Shown: positions 14,681 through 23,375, numbered from the stretch's first letter. The stretch: DNA of 64,000 nt from an uncultured Alistipes sp. (GCA_949283205.1 CASDSD010000027.1:1-64000); one strand, 5' to 3'. Notes: generated by a model from the letters alone, not told the origin. Program-made: numbers and translations.

Positions 14681-16678
14681 CTATTCGTTTGCAGCCCGAT
14701 CCGGAGTCTCCGCATCGGTCATGGCGGTCGTGTCCATGTTTTCTCTATTTCCCGCAGACGTCACCGTCTCTGCGGATATCTTCTCTGCCGCCTCGAGGTC
14801 CGTATTCCCTGCCGTTCTCTTCGCGGGGCGGCGGCGTGGACGGCGCTTCGGCTCTGCGGTTTCGTGTGCCTGCTCCGGTGCTGTCTCATGTTCGATTCCG
14901 GACGATGCCTTCTCTTCGGAGACTCTCTTCGCGGGTCGGCGGCGTGAACGGCGTGTCGCGGCTGCAGCCTCGGGCGTGCTCTCCTGCGCTGTCTCATCTC
15001 CGATACCGGCGGCTTCCGTGTCTTCGGCGGCACTCTTCGTCTCCGACGGTGCCATATCCGCGTTAGGCTCCGTGGCCGTGATGCCTTCATCGCTTGCGAC
15101 GGACTCTCTTTTCGAGGGGCGGCGGCGTGAACGGCGTGTCGTGGCTGCTGTCTCGGGTGCGCTCTCCTGTGCCGTCTCGTGTCCGATACCGGCGGCTTCC
15201 GCGCCTTCGGCAGCACTCTCCGTCTCCGCTGGCTTCATATCCGCATTCGACTCCATGACAGCATTGCTGTCGGCGTTCTCGACGGTCTCGCTCTTCTCGG
15301 CGGCTCTCTTCTGGGAGCGGCGGCGTGAACGGCGGCGCGGGGCTGCCGTCTCCTCTGCCTCGGCGAGGTCGGCGTCATCCGCTGCGGCCGCAGCGGTCCC
15401 TGCGGTCGGGATATCATCCGTATCGGTATTGCCCTCCGCAATGCTTCCCGTCTCGCTTTCGGGTGCGGTTGCCGTCTCCTCTGCCTGAACGGTATTGTCC
15501 GTCTCCCGTTTTTCTCCCGTCGCCTGCATGTCGGCAATGGGACCATCTGCCGCTGTTGTCGTATCTTCATTGTCGGCAGCAGGTACGGCTGCGGCCTCCG
15601 ATACGTTCGTGGCGGCACTGTCCTCCGTATTCACGGCGCGTGAGTCCGTATGTTCGGCTGCGGCGCCGTCGATTGCATCGTTCCCTTCGCCGTCGTTTGT
15701 CGCTCCGGCAGTCTCGGCAGACTCGGCCGCCTCCATGGCGCGGCGGCGGGCACGGCGTGCCGAACGTCCCGGTCTCGATCTCTTCGCCGGCTTGTCGGGA
15801 TCGGTGTCGCTCTCCGTCCCGGAGTCGGATGCCTTGATGCTGTCGCCCTCATCTGCCGTCTCGGTCACGCTCTGTCGTGTGTGCCGGCTGTCCGACGGCG
15901 CAAGGTTCTTTTCAATGGCGTCGAGCCTGTCGAAGAGCTTGGCGCAATCCTCCTCGCGGAAACCCTGCGATACGGAGTATGCGGCGTGCTGTTCGGCCTC
16001 CTTCTTCGAGTCGCCCGAACCGTATCCCGCCTCTATGTCGTCGATAAGCACCTTGCAGTAGAATACGGGGTGCGCCGACGAGTAGTTTTTGTCGTGCGTG
16101 GTGATGAAACGGATGAAGTGGTGGTTCTTCTGGCACCACTCGATGAGGCGGCTCTTGAAGTCGGTCTCCTCCTCGAGCAGCGCCCCCGTGCGGAGATAGT
16201 CGCCGAAGATCCGGTTTATGATCAGCCGGTTGACGAAGTCGTATCCCTGATCCAGATATATCGCACCCATCATCGCCTCGAAGGCATCGCCGTAGATATG
16301 TTTCTGCGAGAAGCTTGCCGAGGAGTGTGTGATGACGTGGGTGTCGAGTTTGAGGCGCTTTGCCACCTCGTTGAGCGACTGGCGCGAGACCATCTTGGAG
16401 CGCAGCTGCGTGAGGAATCCCTCGTCCTGGTCGGGGAACTCTATGAAGAGGTAGTCGGAGGTGACGCTCTCGATGACGGCGTCGCCCAGGAACTCAAGAC
16501 GCTCGTTGTTGATCTGGCGGCCGTCGTCGAGCGTTACCGAGGCCGACTTGTGTATCAGGGCGAGCTTGTAGAGCTCGATGTTGTGCGGAATGAATCCGAA
16601 CATGTCGTCGATGGCGGCATAGAACATGCGGTCTTTGCCGAAACGGCGGCGGATGGGACGTAAAATGAAATCTATCAC
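14681..16678 (-). CDS. rnc: Ribonuclease III with long arginine-rich disordered tail
   Basis: A 665-residue RNase III, against about 225-250 for a usual one. The catalytic domain (about residues 20-165) has the signature ERLEFLGDAV (59-68) and GDAFEAMMGAIYLD. A double-stranded RNA-binding domain follows (about 173-240). From about residue 265 to the end is a roughly 400-residue low-complexity tail rich in Ala, Glu, Asp, Thr and Ser. Five basic blocks interrupt it near residues 297-314, 447-459, 514-525, 575-585 and 611-621, each resembling RRSRRRPxKR. Two tail units repeat with an exact 61-residue (183-bp) period. The GTG at 16678 is preferred as start because it begins the family-like N-terminus; upstream in-frame ATGs at 16744 and 16756 add sequence that does not look conserved. 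Confidence 0.9.
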   Translation of the reverse strand: MIDFILRPIRRRFGKDRMFYAAIDDMFGFIPHNIELYKLALIHKSASVTLDDGRQINNERLEFLGDAVIESVTSDYLFIEFPDQDEGFLTQLRSKMVSRQSLNEVAKRLKLDTHVITHSSASFSQKHIYGDAFEAMMGAIYLDQGYDFVNRLIINRIFGDYLRTGALLEEETDFKSRLIEWCQKNHHFIRFITTHDKNYSSAHPVFYCKVLIDDIEAGYGSGDSKKEAEQHAAYSVSQGFREEDCAKLFDRLDAIEKNLAPSDSRHTRQSVTETADEGDSIKASDSGTESDTDPDKPAKRSRPGRSARRARRRAMEAAESAETAGATNDGEGNDAIDGAAAEHTDSRAVNTEDSAATNVSEAAAVPAADNEDTTTAADGPIADMQATGEKRETDNTVQAEETATAPESETGSIAEGNTDTDDIPTAGTAAAAADDADLAEAEETAAPRRRSRRRSQKRAAEKSETVENADSNAVMESNADMKPAETESAAEGAEAAGIGHETAQESAPETAATTRRSRRRPSKRESVASDEGITATEPNADMAPSETKSAAEDTEAAGIGDETAQESTPEAAAATRRSRRRPAKRVSEEKASSGIEHETAPEQAHETAEPKRRPRRRPAKRTAGNTDLEAAEKISAETVTSAGNRENMDTTAMTDAETPDRAANE

Positions 16679-17053
16679 GTAATTATGTATTCTGAACGGT
16701 TGTGTTGCGGGCACGATTGCGGCGTTCCGTCTTCCGAAGTGCATGCCTGCCGTCACGGGCGGCGCGGAATCCGGGGCCGTTGCGGAGGAGTGTCTCGGGC
16801 ATCCTTCGCAGCGATGGGTCTCCGTTGCCCGGCGGCGGTTTGTCGGTATGTGTTTTCAGCGACGGCGTCAGCGGCGCGGCATCATGGCTGGACTGTGTTT
16901 ATGATTTATGGAAGAGCCATCATGCTGTGGGCCGCGCGCTTCGTCTCGAGTCCGGTTTCGGGCGCGAAGCCTGTCTTCTGCCTGCATTGGATATGGCGAT
17001 TGTGTTGTGAGTGGGTTGTGCGTGTCGGCGGCGGGATTCGGAAAAACGGGAAA
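16679..17053. other. No gene seen between rnc and acpP
   Basis: About 375 bp of GC-rich DNA without a plausible gene on either strand. In many Bacteroidales fabF lies between acpP and rnc; I looked for ketosynthase motifs here and found none. Confidence 0.6.
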
Positions 17054-17092
17054 AGGGCCAATCGAGGAGAAAATCCGCCCCGATATGGCCCT
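17054..17092 (-). terminator. acpP terminator
   Basis: A stem AGGGCCA/TGGCCCT with inner pairing (ATCG-GG with CCCGAT), followed on the minus strand by T-rich sequence (TTTCCCGTTTTTC). It ends the acpP transcript before rnc. Confidence 0.7.
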
Positions 17093-17231
17093 GCTCTCTG
17101 CGTAGAACTATAACAAGTTCGACTGTGTCCCTGTACCGCACTCGGGCCCGCGACGTCCGCAGACGCACGTCCGATATTTCGTGCGGAAATACCGGCGGAC
17201 ACGTTTTATGCGAGGTATATGGTCTTCGAAA

Positions 17232-17468
17232 TTACTTCTTGTGAGCCTCTACGTATGCGATAGCGTCGCCAACGGTAGTGATCTTCTCGGCGTCCTCGTC
17301 GGGGATCTGGATATCGAAAGCCTTCTCGAACTCCATGATCAACTCAACGGTGTCCAGAGAATCTGCACCCAGGTGAGCGGTGAAACTTGCTTCGGGTACT
17401 ACCTCAGACTCCTTAACGCCCAACTTGTCAACGATGATCTCGACAACTTTTGACTGAACTTCTGACAT
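17232..17468 (-). CDS. acpP: Acyl carrier protein
   Basis: A 78-residue acidic four-helix acyl carrier protein. Ser37 in [10 protein letters not shown] is the site of 4'-phosphopantetheine attachment. It carries growing acyl chains in fatty acid synthesis and donates them to acyltransferases, probably including LpxD encoded in this window. The start at 17468 (MSEVQSK) is preferred over an in-frame ATG 24 nt upstream. It has its own -7 box and terminator, so it appears to be transcribed alone. Confidence 0.97.
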   Translation of the reverse strand: MSEVQSKVVEIIVDKLGVKESEVVPEASFTAHLGADSLDTVELIMEFEKAFDIQIPDEDAEKITTVGDAIAYVEAHKK

Positions 17469-17535
17469 AACTTTAATTTTTAAGTTTAACAATTGTAATA
17501 TCGATTGGTCTCAATCTTTTCCACACATATCTGCG

Positions 17536-17543
17536 CAAAAGTA
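17536..17543 (-). promoter_or_regulatory. acpP promoter -7 box
   Basis: Minus-strand TACTTTTG, 67 nt upstream of the acpP ATG in AT-rich DNA. No TTG at the expected distance. Confidence 0.55.
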
Positions 17544-17635
17544 ACACTTTTTTTATTAATTTTGGCATCATGTTGAAAATATTTTATTGCATGCGGATTT
17601 GTGCCGTTTGCTAATACATTGAAAATAAAATCATT

Positions 17636-18337
17636 ATGAATTTGCTCCTTATATCCAATTCCACCAATGCCGGTGAGGAATATTTGCGTTACCCGCTGAA
17701 AGCCATCGGGGAATTCCTCGGCGGGGTGAAAAGCGTGGCATTCGTGCCCTATGCCGCCGTCACTTTCTCCTATGCCGCCTACGAGGCCAGGGTACAGGCT
17801 CGTTTCGACGAGTTGGGAATAGAGGTGCGGTCGGTGCATCGTGCCGTGAACCCGCGCCGCATGATACGCGAGGCGGAGGCCGTATGCGTCGGCGGCGGCA
17901 ACACCTTCGCTCTGGCCCGCAAGATGCAGGAGCAGGGTCTCATGCGTGCCATCCGCTCGAAAATCGCCGACGGCACGCCGTATGTGGGGTGGTCGGCCGG
18001 CAGCAACGTCGCATGTCCCACGATATGCACCACAAACGACATGCCCATCGTGCAGCCGGAGTCGTTCCGCGCCATCGGCGCCGTCAAGTTCCAGATAAAC
18101 CCGCATTACCTCGACGCCAACCCCGAAGGCCATGCCGGCGAGACGCGCGAGCAGCGTATCCTCGAGTATATCGAGGCCAACCCGCGCCGCTGGGTCGTGG
18201 GGCTGCGCGAGGGGTGCATGCTCCATCTGCATGACGGCCGTCTGGATCTTGTCGGGCCGCGTCCGGCGCGTATCTTCCGCAAGGGCGTCGAGACATTTGA
18301 AGTGGAGGCGGGCGGCGACCTCGGGTTCCTGTTGTAA
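17636..18337 (+). CDS. pepE: Dipeptidase E (peptidase S51)
   Basis: A 233-residue cytoplasmic peptidase E. The nucleophile Ser120 lies in VGWSAGSN and the family's GGGNTF motif is at 86-91; INPHYLDANPEGHAGETRE carries the conserved downstream residues. The family cleaves dipeptides with N-terminal aspartate. It is the first gene of a pepE-lgt-yraN cluster (27-nt gap to lgt). Confidence 0.93.
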   Translation: MNLLLISNSTNAGEEYLRYPLKAIGEFLGGVKSVAFVPYAAVTFSYAAYEARVQARFDELGIEVRSVHRAVNPRRMIREAEAVCVGGGNTFALARKMQEQGLMRAIRSKIADGTPYVGWSAGSNVACPTICTTNDMPIVQPESFRAIGAVKFQINPHYLDANPEGHAGETREQRILEYIEANPRRWVVGLREGCMLHLHDGRLDLVGPRPARIFRKGVETFEVEAGGDLGFLL

Positions 18338-18364
18338 CAGCTGCGGCCGGTATACCTCTTTCAT

Positions 18365-19201
18365 ATGGACGGACACTTCGTTTGGGACATCGATCCCGTG
18401 CTTTTCTCGGCGGGCGGCTTTGCCGTCCGTTATTACTCGCTGTGCTGGCTCGCGGCCTTCGCCTCGTGCTACTATGTCATGAGGTCGATATTCCGCCGCG
18501 AGGGGCTCTCGACCGACAATCTCGAGGCGCTGCTCGTGTATGTCTTTCTGGGCACCTTCATCGGGGCGCGTCTCGGCCACTGCCTCTTTTACGAGACCCA
18601 CTACTATCTGTCGCACCCGTGGCGCATCGTGCTGCCACTGTACGAGCGTGCCGACGGCAGCTGGGGCTTCGGTTTCATGGGGCTGGCGAGCCACGGCGCC
18701 GCCGTGGGCATCGTCGCGGCGCTGATACTGTATGCCCGCCGCTACCGCTTCCCGATGTGGGACCTGCTCGACAAGCTGGGCGTAGTGGCGCCCCTCGGAG
18801 GCGCGTTCATACGTCTGGGCAACTTCTTCAATTCGGAGATCATAGGGGCCCCGACCGACGGGCCGTGGGCCGTTGTCTTCAGCCGTGTGGACCCGTTGCC
18901 GCGCCATCCGGCGCAGCTCTACGAGGCGTTGGGGTATTTTATCGCCTTTGCGGTGGTCTACGCCCTCTACCGCCGTCGCCGCACGAAGGTGAGCTCCGGA
19001 TTCTTCTTCGGCCTGTCGATACTGCTCATATTCGGGCTGCGCTTCGCCGTGGAGTTTGTCAAGGAGGTGCAGGAACCATTCGAGATATATCTGCGCGATA
19101 CCTTCTCAATGGATATGGGGCAGTTGTTGAGCATACCTTTTATAATTGCCGGGGCGGCCGTAATGGCGGCGCGGCGCAAACCCCGCGCGGCGGGTCTGTG
19201 A
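18365..19201 (+). CDS. lgt: Prolipoprotein diacylglyceryl transferase
   Basis: A 278-residue polytopic inner membrane enzyme. It transfers diacylglyceryl from phosphatidylglycerol to the lipobox cysteine of prolipoproteins, the first step of lipoprotein maturation. The family signature is present as GGAFIRLGNFFNSEIIG (about 152-168), preceded by the essential GLASHGAAVGI segment. Several lipoproteins in this window (TlpA-like, GH76, fimbrillin-like) are its expected substrates. The yraN start follows by 4 nt. Confidence 0.95.
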   Translation: MDGHFVWDIDPVLFSAGGFAVRYYSLCWLAAFASCYYVMRSIFRREGLSTDNLEALLVYVFLGTFIGARLGHCLFYETHYYLSHPWRIVLPLYERADGSWGFGFMGLASHGAAVGIVAALILYARRYRFPMWDLLDKLGVVAPLGGAFIRLGNFFNSEIIGAPTDGPWAVVFSRVDPLPRHPAQLYEALGYFIAFAVVYALYRRRRTKVSSGFFFGLSILLIFGLRFAVEFVKEVQEPFEIYLRDTFSMDMGQLLSIPFIIAGAAVMAARRKPRAAGL

Positions 19202-19205
19202 TGCG

Positions 19206-19574
19206 ATGGTGACGCGTGCCAGGATAACGGGAGACCGGGGCGAAGGGATCGCGGTGGAGTATCTGCGCCGACAAGGCTTCATGATATGTGCCCGCAACTG
19301 GCGTTGCGGCCGTTACGAGATAGACATCGTGGCCGAGAAGGAGGGCGTGACACACTTCGTGGAGGTGAAGACTCGGGCTGCGGGGGCGTTGGTGCCGCCC
19401 GAGAAGACGGTCACGCCGACGAAGGTCGGGGCGCTCCGCCGTGCGGCGGAGGCATACCTCGCCATGACGCGCACTGCGGGCGAGGTCGAGTTCGACCTCG
19501 TGGCCGTGGATATCTTCCCCGACGGTTCGCACGAGGTTCGATATGTGACAAATGTGGCCGAAAAGGGGTGGTAA
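19206..19574 (+). CDS. yraN: YraN family (UPF0102) nuclease-like protein
   Basis: A 122-residue UPF0102 protein. The order GDRGEGIAVEYLRRQGF, YEIDIVAEK and THFVEVKTR gives the E-D-ExK arrangement of a PD-(D/E)XK nuclease fold. Function is not established for the family. It ends the pepE-lgt-yraN cluster, and its stop overlaps the -33 region of the waaA promoter. Confidence 0.92.
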   Translation: MVTRARITGDRGEGIAVEYLRRQGFMICARNWRCGRYEIDIVAEKEGVTHFVEVKTRAAGALVPPEKTVTPTKVGALRRAAEAYLAMTRTAGEVEFDLVAVDIFPDGSHEVRYVTNVAEKGW

Positions 19575-19606
19575 TTTGGTGAGTTGAATAAAAAAACATA
19601 CCTTTG
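19575..19606 (+). promoter_or_regulatory. waaA promoter
   Basis: TTTG (19575-19578), 20-nt spacer, TACCTTTG (19599-19606), placing the transcription start about 20 nt before the waaA ATG. Confidence 0.8.
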
Positions 19607-19632
19607 TCGCGCAAAATCGCGATGTTACATCT

Positions 19633-20862
19633 ATGTATCTATATAATTTCTGTGTAGCCGTATATGCACGCCTGATCGCGTTGGCCTCGCTGTGGAACGG
19701 CAAGGCCCGCCTGTGGGTCTCCGGCCGCAAGGGTATCTTCGACAGCATGGCCCGCGCCATATCGCCTTCGGACAGGATCGTATGGATACACGTCGCCTCG
19801 CTCGGCGAGTTCGAGCAGGGACGCCCCGTGATGGAGCATATAAGGGCGAAGTACCCTCAGTATAAGATACTTCTGACATTCTTTTCCCCGTCGGGGTACG
19901 AGGTGCGCAAGAACTACAAGGGTGCCGACTACATATTCTACATGCCCATAGACACCCCGCGCAACGTACGCCGTTTCCTCGACATAGCACACCCCGAGAT
20001 CGCGATATTCGTCAAGTACGAGTTCTGGATAAACTATCTTACGCAGCTCAAGCGGCGCGGTGTGCGTACCTTCGTAATCTCGGCCATCTTCCGCAGCAAT
20101 TCGATATTCTTCCGCAGCTACGGGTTCCTGTGGCGGCAGGCTCTCGATTCGTTCGAGCAGATATTCGTGCAGAACGACGAGTCGCGCCAGTTGCTGCACG
20201 GGATAGGCTTCGACAATGTGGTCATTGCCGGAGATACGCGTTTCGACCGCGTGGCGGCTATCGCCGAGGCGGCGAAACGGATTGATCTCGTGGAGCGCTT
20301 CAAGGGCGCAAGCCGTCTCTTCGTCGCAGGGTCGACATGGGGCCCCGATGAGGATATCCTCCTTCCCCTGATAAACAACAATCCCGATATAAAGTTCGTG
20401 ATCGTGCCGCACGAGATGGACGAGACCCGTATCGGCCGCATCCTGGCACAGACGCGCGGCGGCGCCGTGCGCTATACGCAGTGCAGCGATACGACTCCGG
20501 TGGAGAAGAGCCAGGTGCTGGTACTCGATACCGTGGGCTTGCTCTCGTCGGTATACCGCTATGCCTCGTGGGCATATATCGGCGGCGGTTTCGGCGTGGG
20601 GATACACAACACGCTTGAGGCTGCGATATTCGCCCTGCCCATAGCCTTCGGCCCGAACTATGCGAAGTTCAAGGAGGCGCGTGACATGGTGGCTCTGGGT
20701 GCCGCGGCAAAGGTGGAGACGGTGACTGATCTGGAGGCATGGTTTGCACCCCTTCGCGACAATGATGACACGCTCGCCAGGGTGAGTGCCACGGCAAAGG
20801 ATTATACGTTGAAGAATACGGGTGCAACGTCGCTTATCATGAAGATCGTGTTCGCCGATTGA
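19633..20862 (+). CDS. waaA: 3-deoxy-D-manno-octulosonic acid (Kdo) transferase
   Basis: A 409-residue GT30 glycosyltransferase with an N-terminal membrane anchor (about residues 5-22). It adds Kdo from CMP-Kdo to the lipid A precursor at the cytoplasmic face of the inner membrane. Recognisable stretches are VWIHVASLGEFEQGRPVME, FFSPSGYEVRKNYKGADYIFYMP, FVAGSTWGPDEDILLP and YIGGGFGVGIHNTLEAAIFALP. It is monocistronic between a consensus promoter and a strong terminator. Confidence 0.96.
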   Translation: MYLYNFCVAVYARLIALASLWNGKARLWVSGRKGIFDSMARAISPSDRIVWIHVASLGEFEQGRPVMEHIRAKYPQYKILLTFFSPSGYEVRKNYKGADYIFYMPIDTPRNVRRFLDIAHPEIAIFVKYEFWINYLTQLKRRGVRTFVISAIFRSNSIFFRSYGFLWRQALDSFEQIFVQNDESRQLLHGIGFDNVVIAGDTRFDRVAAIAEAAKRIDLVERFKGASRLFVAGSTWGPDEDILLPLINNNPDIKFVIVPHEMDETRIGRILAQTRGGAVRYTQCSDTTPVEKSQVLVLDTVGLLSSVYRYASWAYIGGGFGVGIHNTLEAAIFALPIAFGPNYAKFKEARDMVALGAAAKVETVTDLEAWFAPLRDNDDTLARVSATAKDYTLKNTGATSLIMKIVFAD

Positions 20863-20904
20863 CCCGGGGCGGCGGGCCGGACACAGAGAATACGATACAA
20901 TATA

Positions 20905-20940
20905 AACAAGAGCAGCGGCACTCCTCCCGCTGCTCTTGTT
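20905..20940 (+). terminator. waaA terminator
   Basis: A 14-bp perfect stem (AACAAGAGCAGCGG and its complement) with an 8-nt loop, running directly into TTTTG. Confidence 0.92.
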
Positions 20941-21031
20941 TTGCGTATGCCGTGCGCGCCAAAACGGTGCGTATCGGGAGATTCTTTTCGTCGCCGTACC
21001 GTGCCGGGATTGCCATACTGTATAAAAGGAG

Positions 21032-21063
21032 CAAGGTCGAAAATCTTTCGATTTCCGACCTTG
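21032..21063 (-). terminator. tRNA-Lys terminator
   Basis: Stem CAAGGTCG/CGACCTTG extended by inner AAATC/GATTT pairs around a TTTC loop; on the minus strand it leads into CTCCTTTTA. It starts 7 nt after the tRNA. Confidence 0.75.
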
Positions 21064-21070
21064 TCTGAAG

Positions 21071-21143
21071 TACCTCCTCAGGGGCTCGAACCCTGGACCC
21101 CAACATTAAGAGTGTCGTGCTCTACCAACTGAGCTAAAGAGGC
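21071..21143 (-). tRNA. tRNA-Lys (CTT)
   Basis: Minus-strand cloverleaf: acceptor GCCTCTT/AGGAGGT (with G-U pairs at 1-72 and 6-67), D stem GCTC/GAGC, anticodon stem CGACA/TGTTG with loop CTCTTAA giving anticodon CTT, T loop TTCGAGC. CCA is not encoded. Confidence 0.95.
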
Positions 21144-21166
21144 ATCCTTGTTCCTAATTGCGAGTG

Positions 21167-21198
21167 CAAATTTAAGGCACTTATTTTATTTGTGCAAA
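21167..21198 (-). promoter_or_regulatory. tRNA-Lys promoter
   Basis: Minus-strand TTTG (21195-21198), 20-nt spacer, TAAATTTG (21167-21174). Confidence 0.8.
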
Positions 21199-21414
21199 TT
21201 TTCGGCCGATTTTTTTTGTTTTTCTTTCATCGGATTTGCGAACCGACTGCGTGCCGGCATGTAATCGGTTATAAAACACTTTGTTGTGTCGTGCGCCGTC
21301 CACCCCCCCCCTCCATCCATCGCCTGGGGCGGGATATGGTCTTGCGGAGGGCTTCGTACTCAGGGCCGGTGCCGGGCCCGGGAGGAAGGCTGCGCCGCTG
21401 CCGGCGGCAGGGCG

Positions 21415-22743
21415 TCAGTCGCTGTTCCACTCGCCCGCAGCCTCGATGTAGAGGATCGGACGCTTGCGCTCGAGAGCTTTCAGGCGCAGGTAGGTCTCGT
21501 AGAGGTTTATACCGTTCGAGGACTCCTCGGCCATGACATACCCTATGACCGAAGCCTGCCCGCAGGTGGTGCGGTAGGCCGTCTCGGCACGGTCGAGAAA
21601 GGCCGCCTTCCATGCGGGGTCATTCGACGGGTTCCCGCCCACGCGGCGCGAAAGGCCGCTGGCGCTGGTGTTTATCGGGATCTGCGCGATGACGTACATG
21701 CCCAGAGAGTCGCACATGCGGTATACGTTCTGCGGCACGGCTCCCATCTTGAATCGCAGGGCGTTGTATTTGAGTACGCGCGCCGCGATGATATCCTTCT
21801 CGGTCACCTTCAGCGGGTCGAAGTCTCGGTAGAACAGCTCGGTCTTGATGCCGTTTATCATGAAGTCGCCCGCCTCGTTGACGGCGATGTCACGGAAGCC
21901 GATCATGCGCGACTGGTATTCGGCATAGCGGCCCTCGATCTGGGTCTTGATGTTGAGGCGGTAGCGTACGGGCATGTCGGCGCACCACGTCAGCACGTAG
22001 GGTATGCGTGTCATGAACTTGACCGTATCCTCGCCGCGCATGCCGAGCGTGACATCCTTGTATCCCTGCGTCACGACCGTGGTGTCGGGGGCGATGAGTT
22101 CGTAGTGTATGCGTGCGGTCTTGGGGTTGAGCGACTCGGTCTTGACGACGATGCCTACCTCCACATTGGCGAACTCGCTGTTCAGGTCGACGTCGGTGTT
22201 GTGTACGACGTCACGCACGCGGATGGTGGGCTGCGATACCACATATGTCTCGCCGACACGCGGCTCGCGCGTCTCGACGAAGTCCTCCATGCGGCGGCTC
22301 CAGTGGTTCTTCAGGATGCGTATCGAGATGGTATTGACATCCTCCTTCGATGCCTTCGTTATGTTGAACTCGGCGGGAGTGAAGGCGTTGGCGGCATATC
22401 CCACCTTCTGGCCGTTGATGATCACTTCGTATGCGCCCGACGCCTCGTCCACGTAGAGTATGGCCTGGCGGCTGAGCCACACGAAGGGTATGACATACTT
22501 CGAGGTGAAGACCGTTGCGTCCTCCTCCTCGGTGCGGGTCCAGCCTGTCACCGGACGCAGGTATTTCGAGGCCACGGCGCCCGAACCCAGGGCCTGTGCC
22601 TCCTCGGCCGTGGGGTATGGCACCGTTTTGCTGCGGGGCAGCTCGCGTCCGAGCGACACATATTCGGGCGAGTCGTACTCCTGCGCCGCGAGCGTGGCGC
22701 ACGCGGCGAAAACGAGGGCTATGATCGACAGAAAACGTTTCAT
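21415..22743 (-). CDS. Secreted GH2-like protein lacking the nucleophile region
   Basis: A 442-residue protein with a signal peptide (about 1-20), a GH2 sugar-binding domain (about 60-170, TSKYVIPFVWLSRQAILYVDE), an immunoglobulin-like domain (about 180-290) and the first half of a GH2 barrel. VMAEESSNG aligns with the LGNESGNG acid/base motif of LacZ-type enzymes, keeping the Glu but changing the preceding Asn to Glu. The sequence ends at RPILYIEAAGEWNSD, matching the LacZ SRPVQYEGGGADT region, which precedes the nucleophile. About half the barrel and the nucleophile are therefore absent. Translating past the stop in the same frame gives no barrel sequence. It may be a carbohydrate-binding remnant or a truncated pseudoenzyme. 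Confidence 0.8.
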   Translation of the reverse strand: MKRFLSIIALVFAACATLAAQEYDSPEYVSLGRELPRSKTVPYPTAEEAQALGSGAVASKYLRPVTGWTRTEEEDATVFTSKYVIPFVWLSRQAILYVDEASGAYEVIINGQKVGYAANAFTPAEFNITKASKEDVNTISIRILKNHWSRRMEDFVETREPRVGETYVVSQPTIRVRDVVHNTDVDLNSEFANVEVGIVVKTESLNPKTARIHYELIAPDTTVVTQGYKDVTLGMRGEDTVKFMTRIPYVLTWCADMPVRYRLNIKTQIEGRYAEYQSRMIGFRDIAVNEAGDFMINGIKTELFYRDFDPLKVTEKDIIAARVLKYNALRFKMGAVPQNVYRMCDSLGMYVIAQIPINTSASGLSRRVGGNPSNDPAWKAAFLDRAETAYRTTCGQASVIGYVMAEESSNGINLYETYLRLKALERKRPILYIEAAGEWNSD

Positions 22744-22849
22744 AATTCGTATATTTGTAGTGCGAACATCCTGCGGTCGGGCGTCGTCCTGAAGAGAACG
22801 TGCCGGCGGCGCTTTGTAGTGCCAAAGTTATAAAAAAAATCGGTGATAC

Positions 22850-23324
22850 GATGAATTCATATCCAAAACTCAATTTCCCGCCCGTAAAATTGCGGGCCCG
22901 GGATTCGCATGGTCGTACCACCGTCTTTGACCGCGTGCGGTCGCTCTATGTGGTGCTTACGCCCGAGGAGTGGGTGCGGCGCCACGTGGTGGAGTACCTT
23001 GTCGGGCATTGCGGCGCGCCGCTGCGCTCGATCGTGGAGGAGTATCCCGTGAATGTCAATTCGGCGGCACAGCGGGCCGATGTCGTGGTGGTGGATTCCG
23101 CGGCGCGCCCTCTGGCGCTGGTGGAGTGCAAGGCCCCCGGCGTGCGCATCACCTCCGACGTCTTCGAGCAGGCCACGCGTTACAACGCCGTGCTGGGGGC
23201 GCGCTACGTGATCCTTACAAACGGCATGCGGCATTTCTGTTTCGAGCATACGGCCGAAGGGTATGTGGCCATGTCCGCCTTTCCCGATCTCTCGCCCCGG
23301 ACGCCCGATCCCGCAGGGCTATGA
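22850..23324 (+). CDS. Standalone HsdR N-terminal-like (HSDR_N_2) nuclease domain protein
   Basis: A 157-residue protein consisting of one restriction-endonuclease-like domain of the type I R subunit N-terminal class. RADVVVVD (Asp77) and LVECKAP (Glu92, Lys94) give the D...ExK catalytic triad, and EQATRYNAVLGARYVILTNG is the conserved QxxxY region. No helicase, methylase or specificity subunit is adjacent. Similar standalone proteins are widespread in Bacteroidota with unknown function. The start at 22850 (MNSYPKLNFP) is the first ATG after a divergent AT-rich intergenic region. Confidence 0.85.
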
Positions 23325-23375
23325 TGCGGACCGACGGGCCCGGGCAGTCGCGGCCGATTCGGTAGGTGCCGCGCG

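Noticed and set aside
16757-17231. Remnant of fabF between acpP and rnc
   Set aside because: Neither strand shows the Cys-His-His ketosynthase signatures in any frame; no decayed copy is visible.
21303-21311. C9 tract as a phase-variation switch
   Set aside because: It is in non-coding DNA about 100 bp past the GH2-like stop and is not near a promoter; no gene would change frame.
21286-22833. Frameshift explaining the short GH2-like protein
   Set aside because: Translation beyond the stop at 21415 gives Pro/Ala-rich noise rather than the missing GH2 barrel half, so no downstream fragment exists to rejoin.
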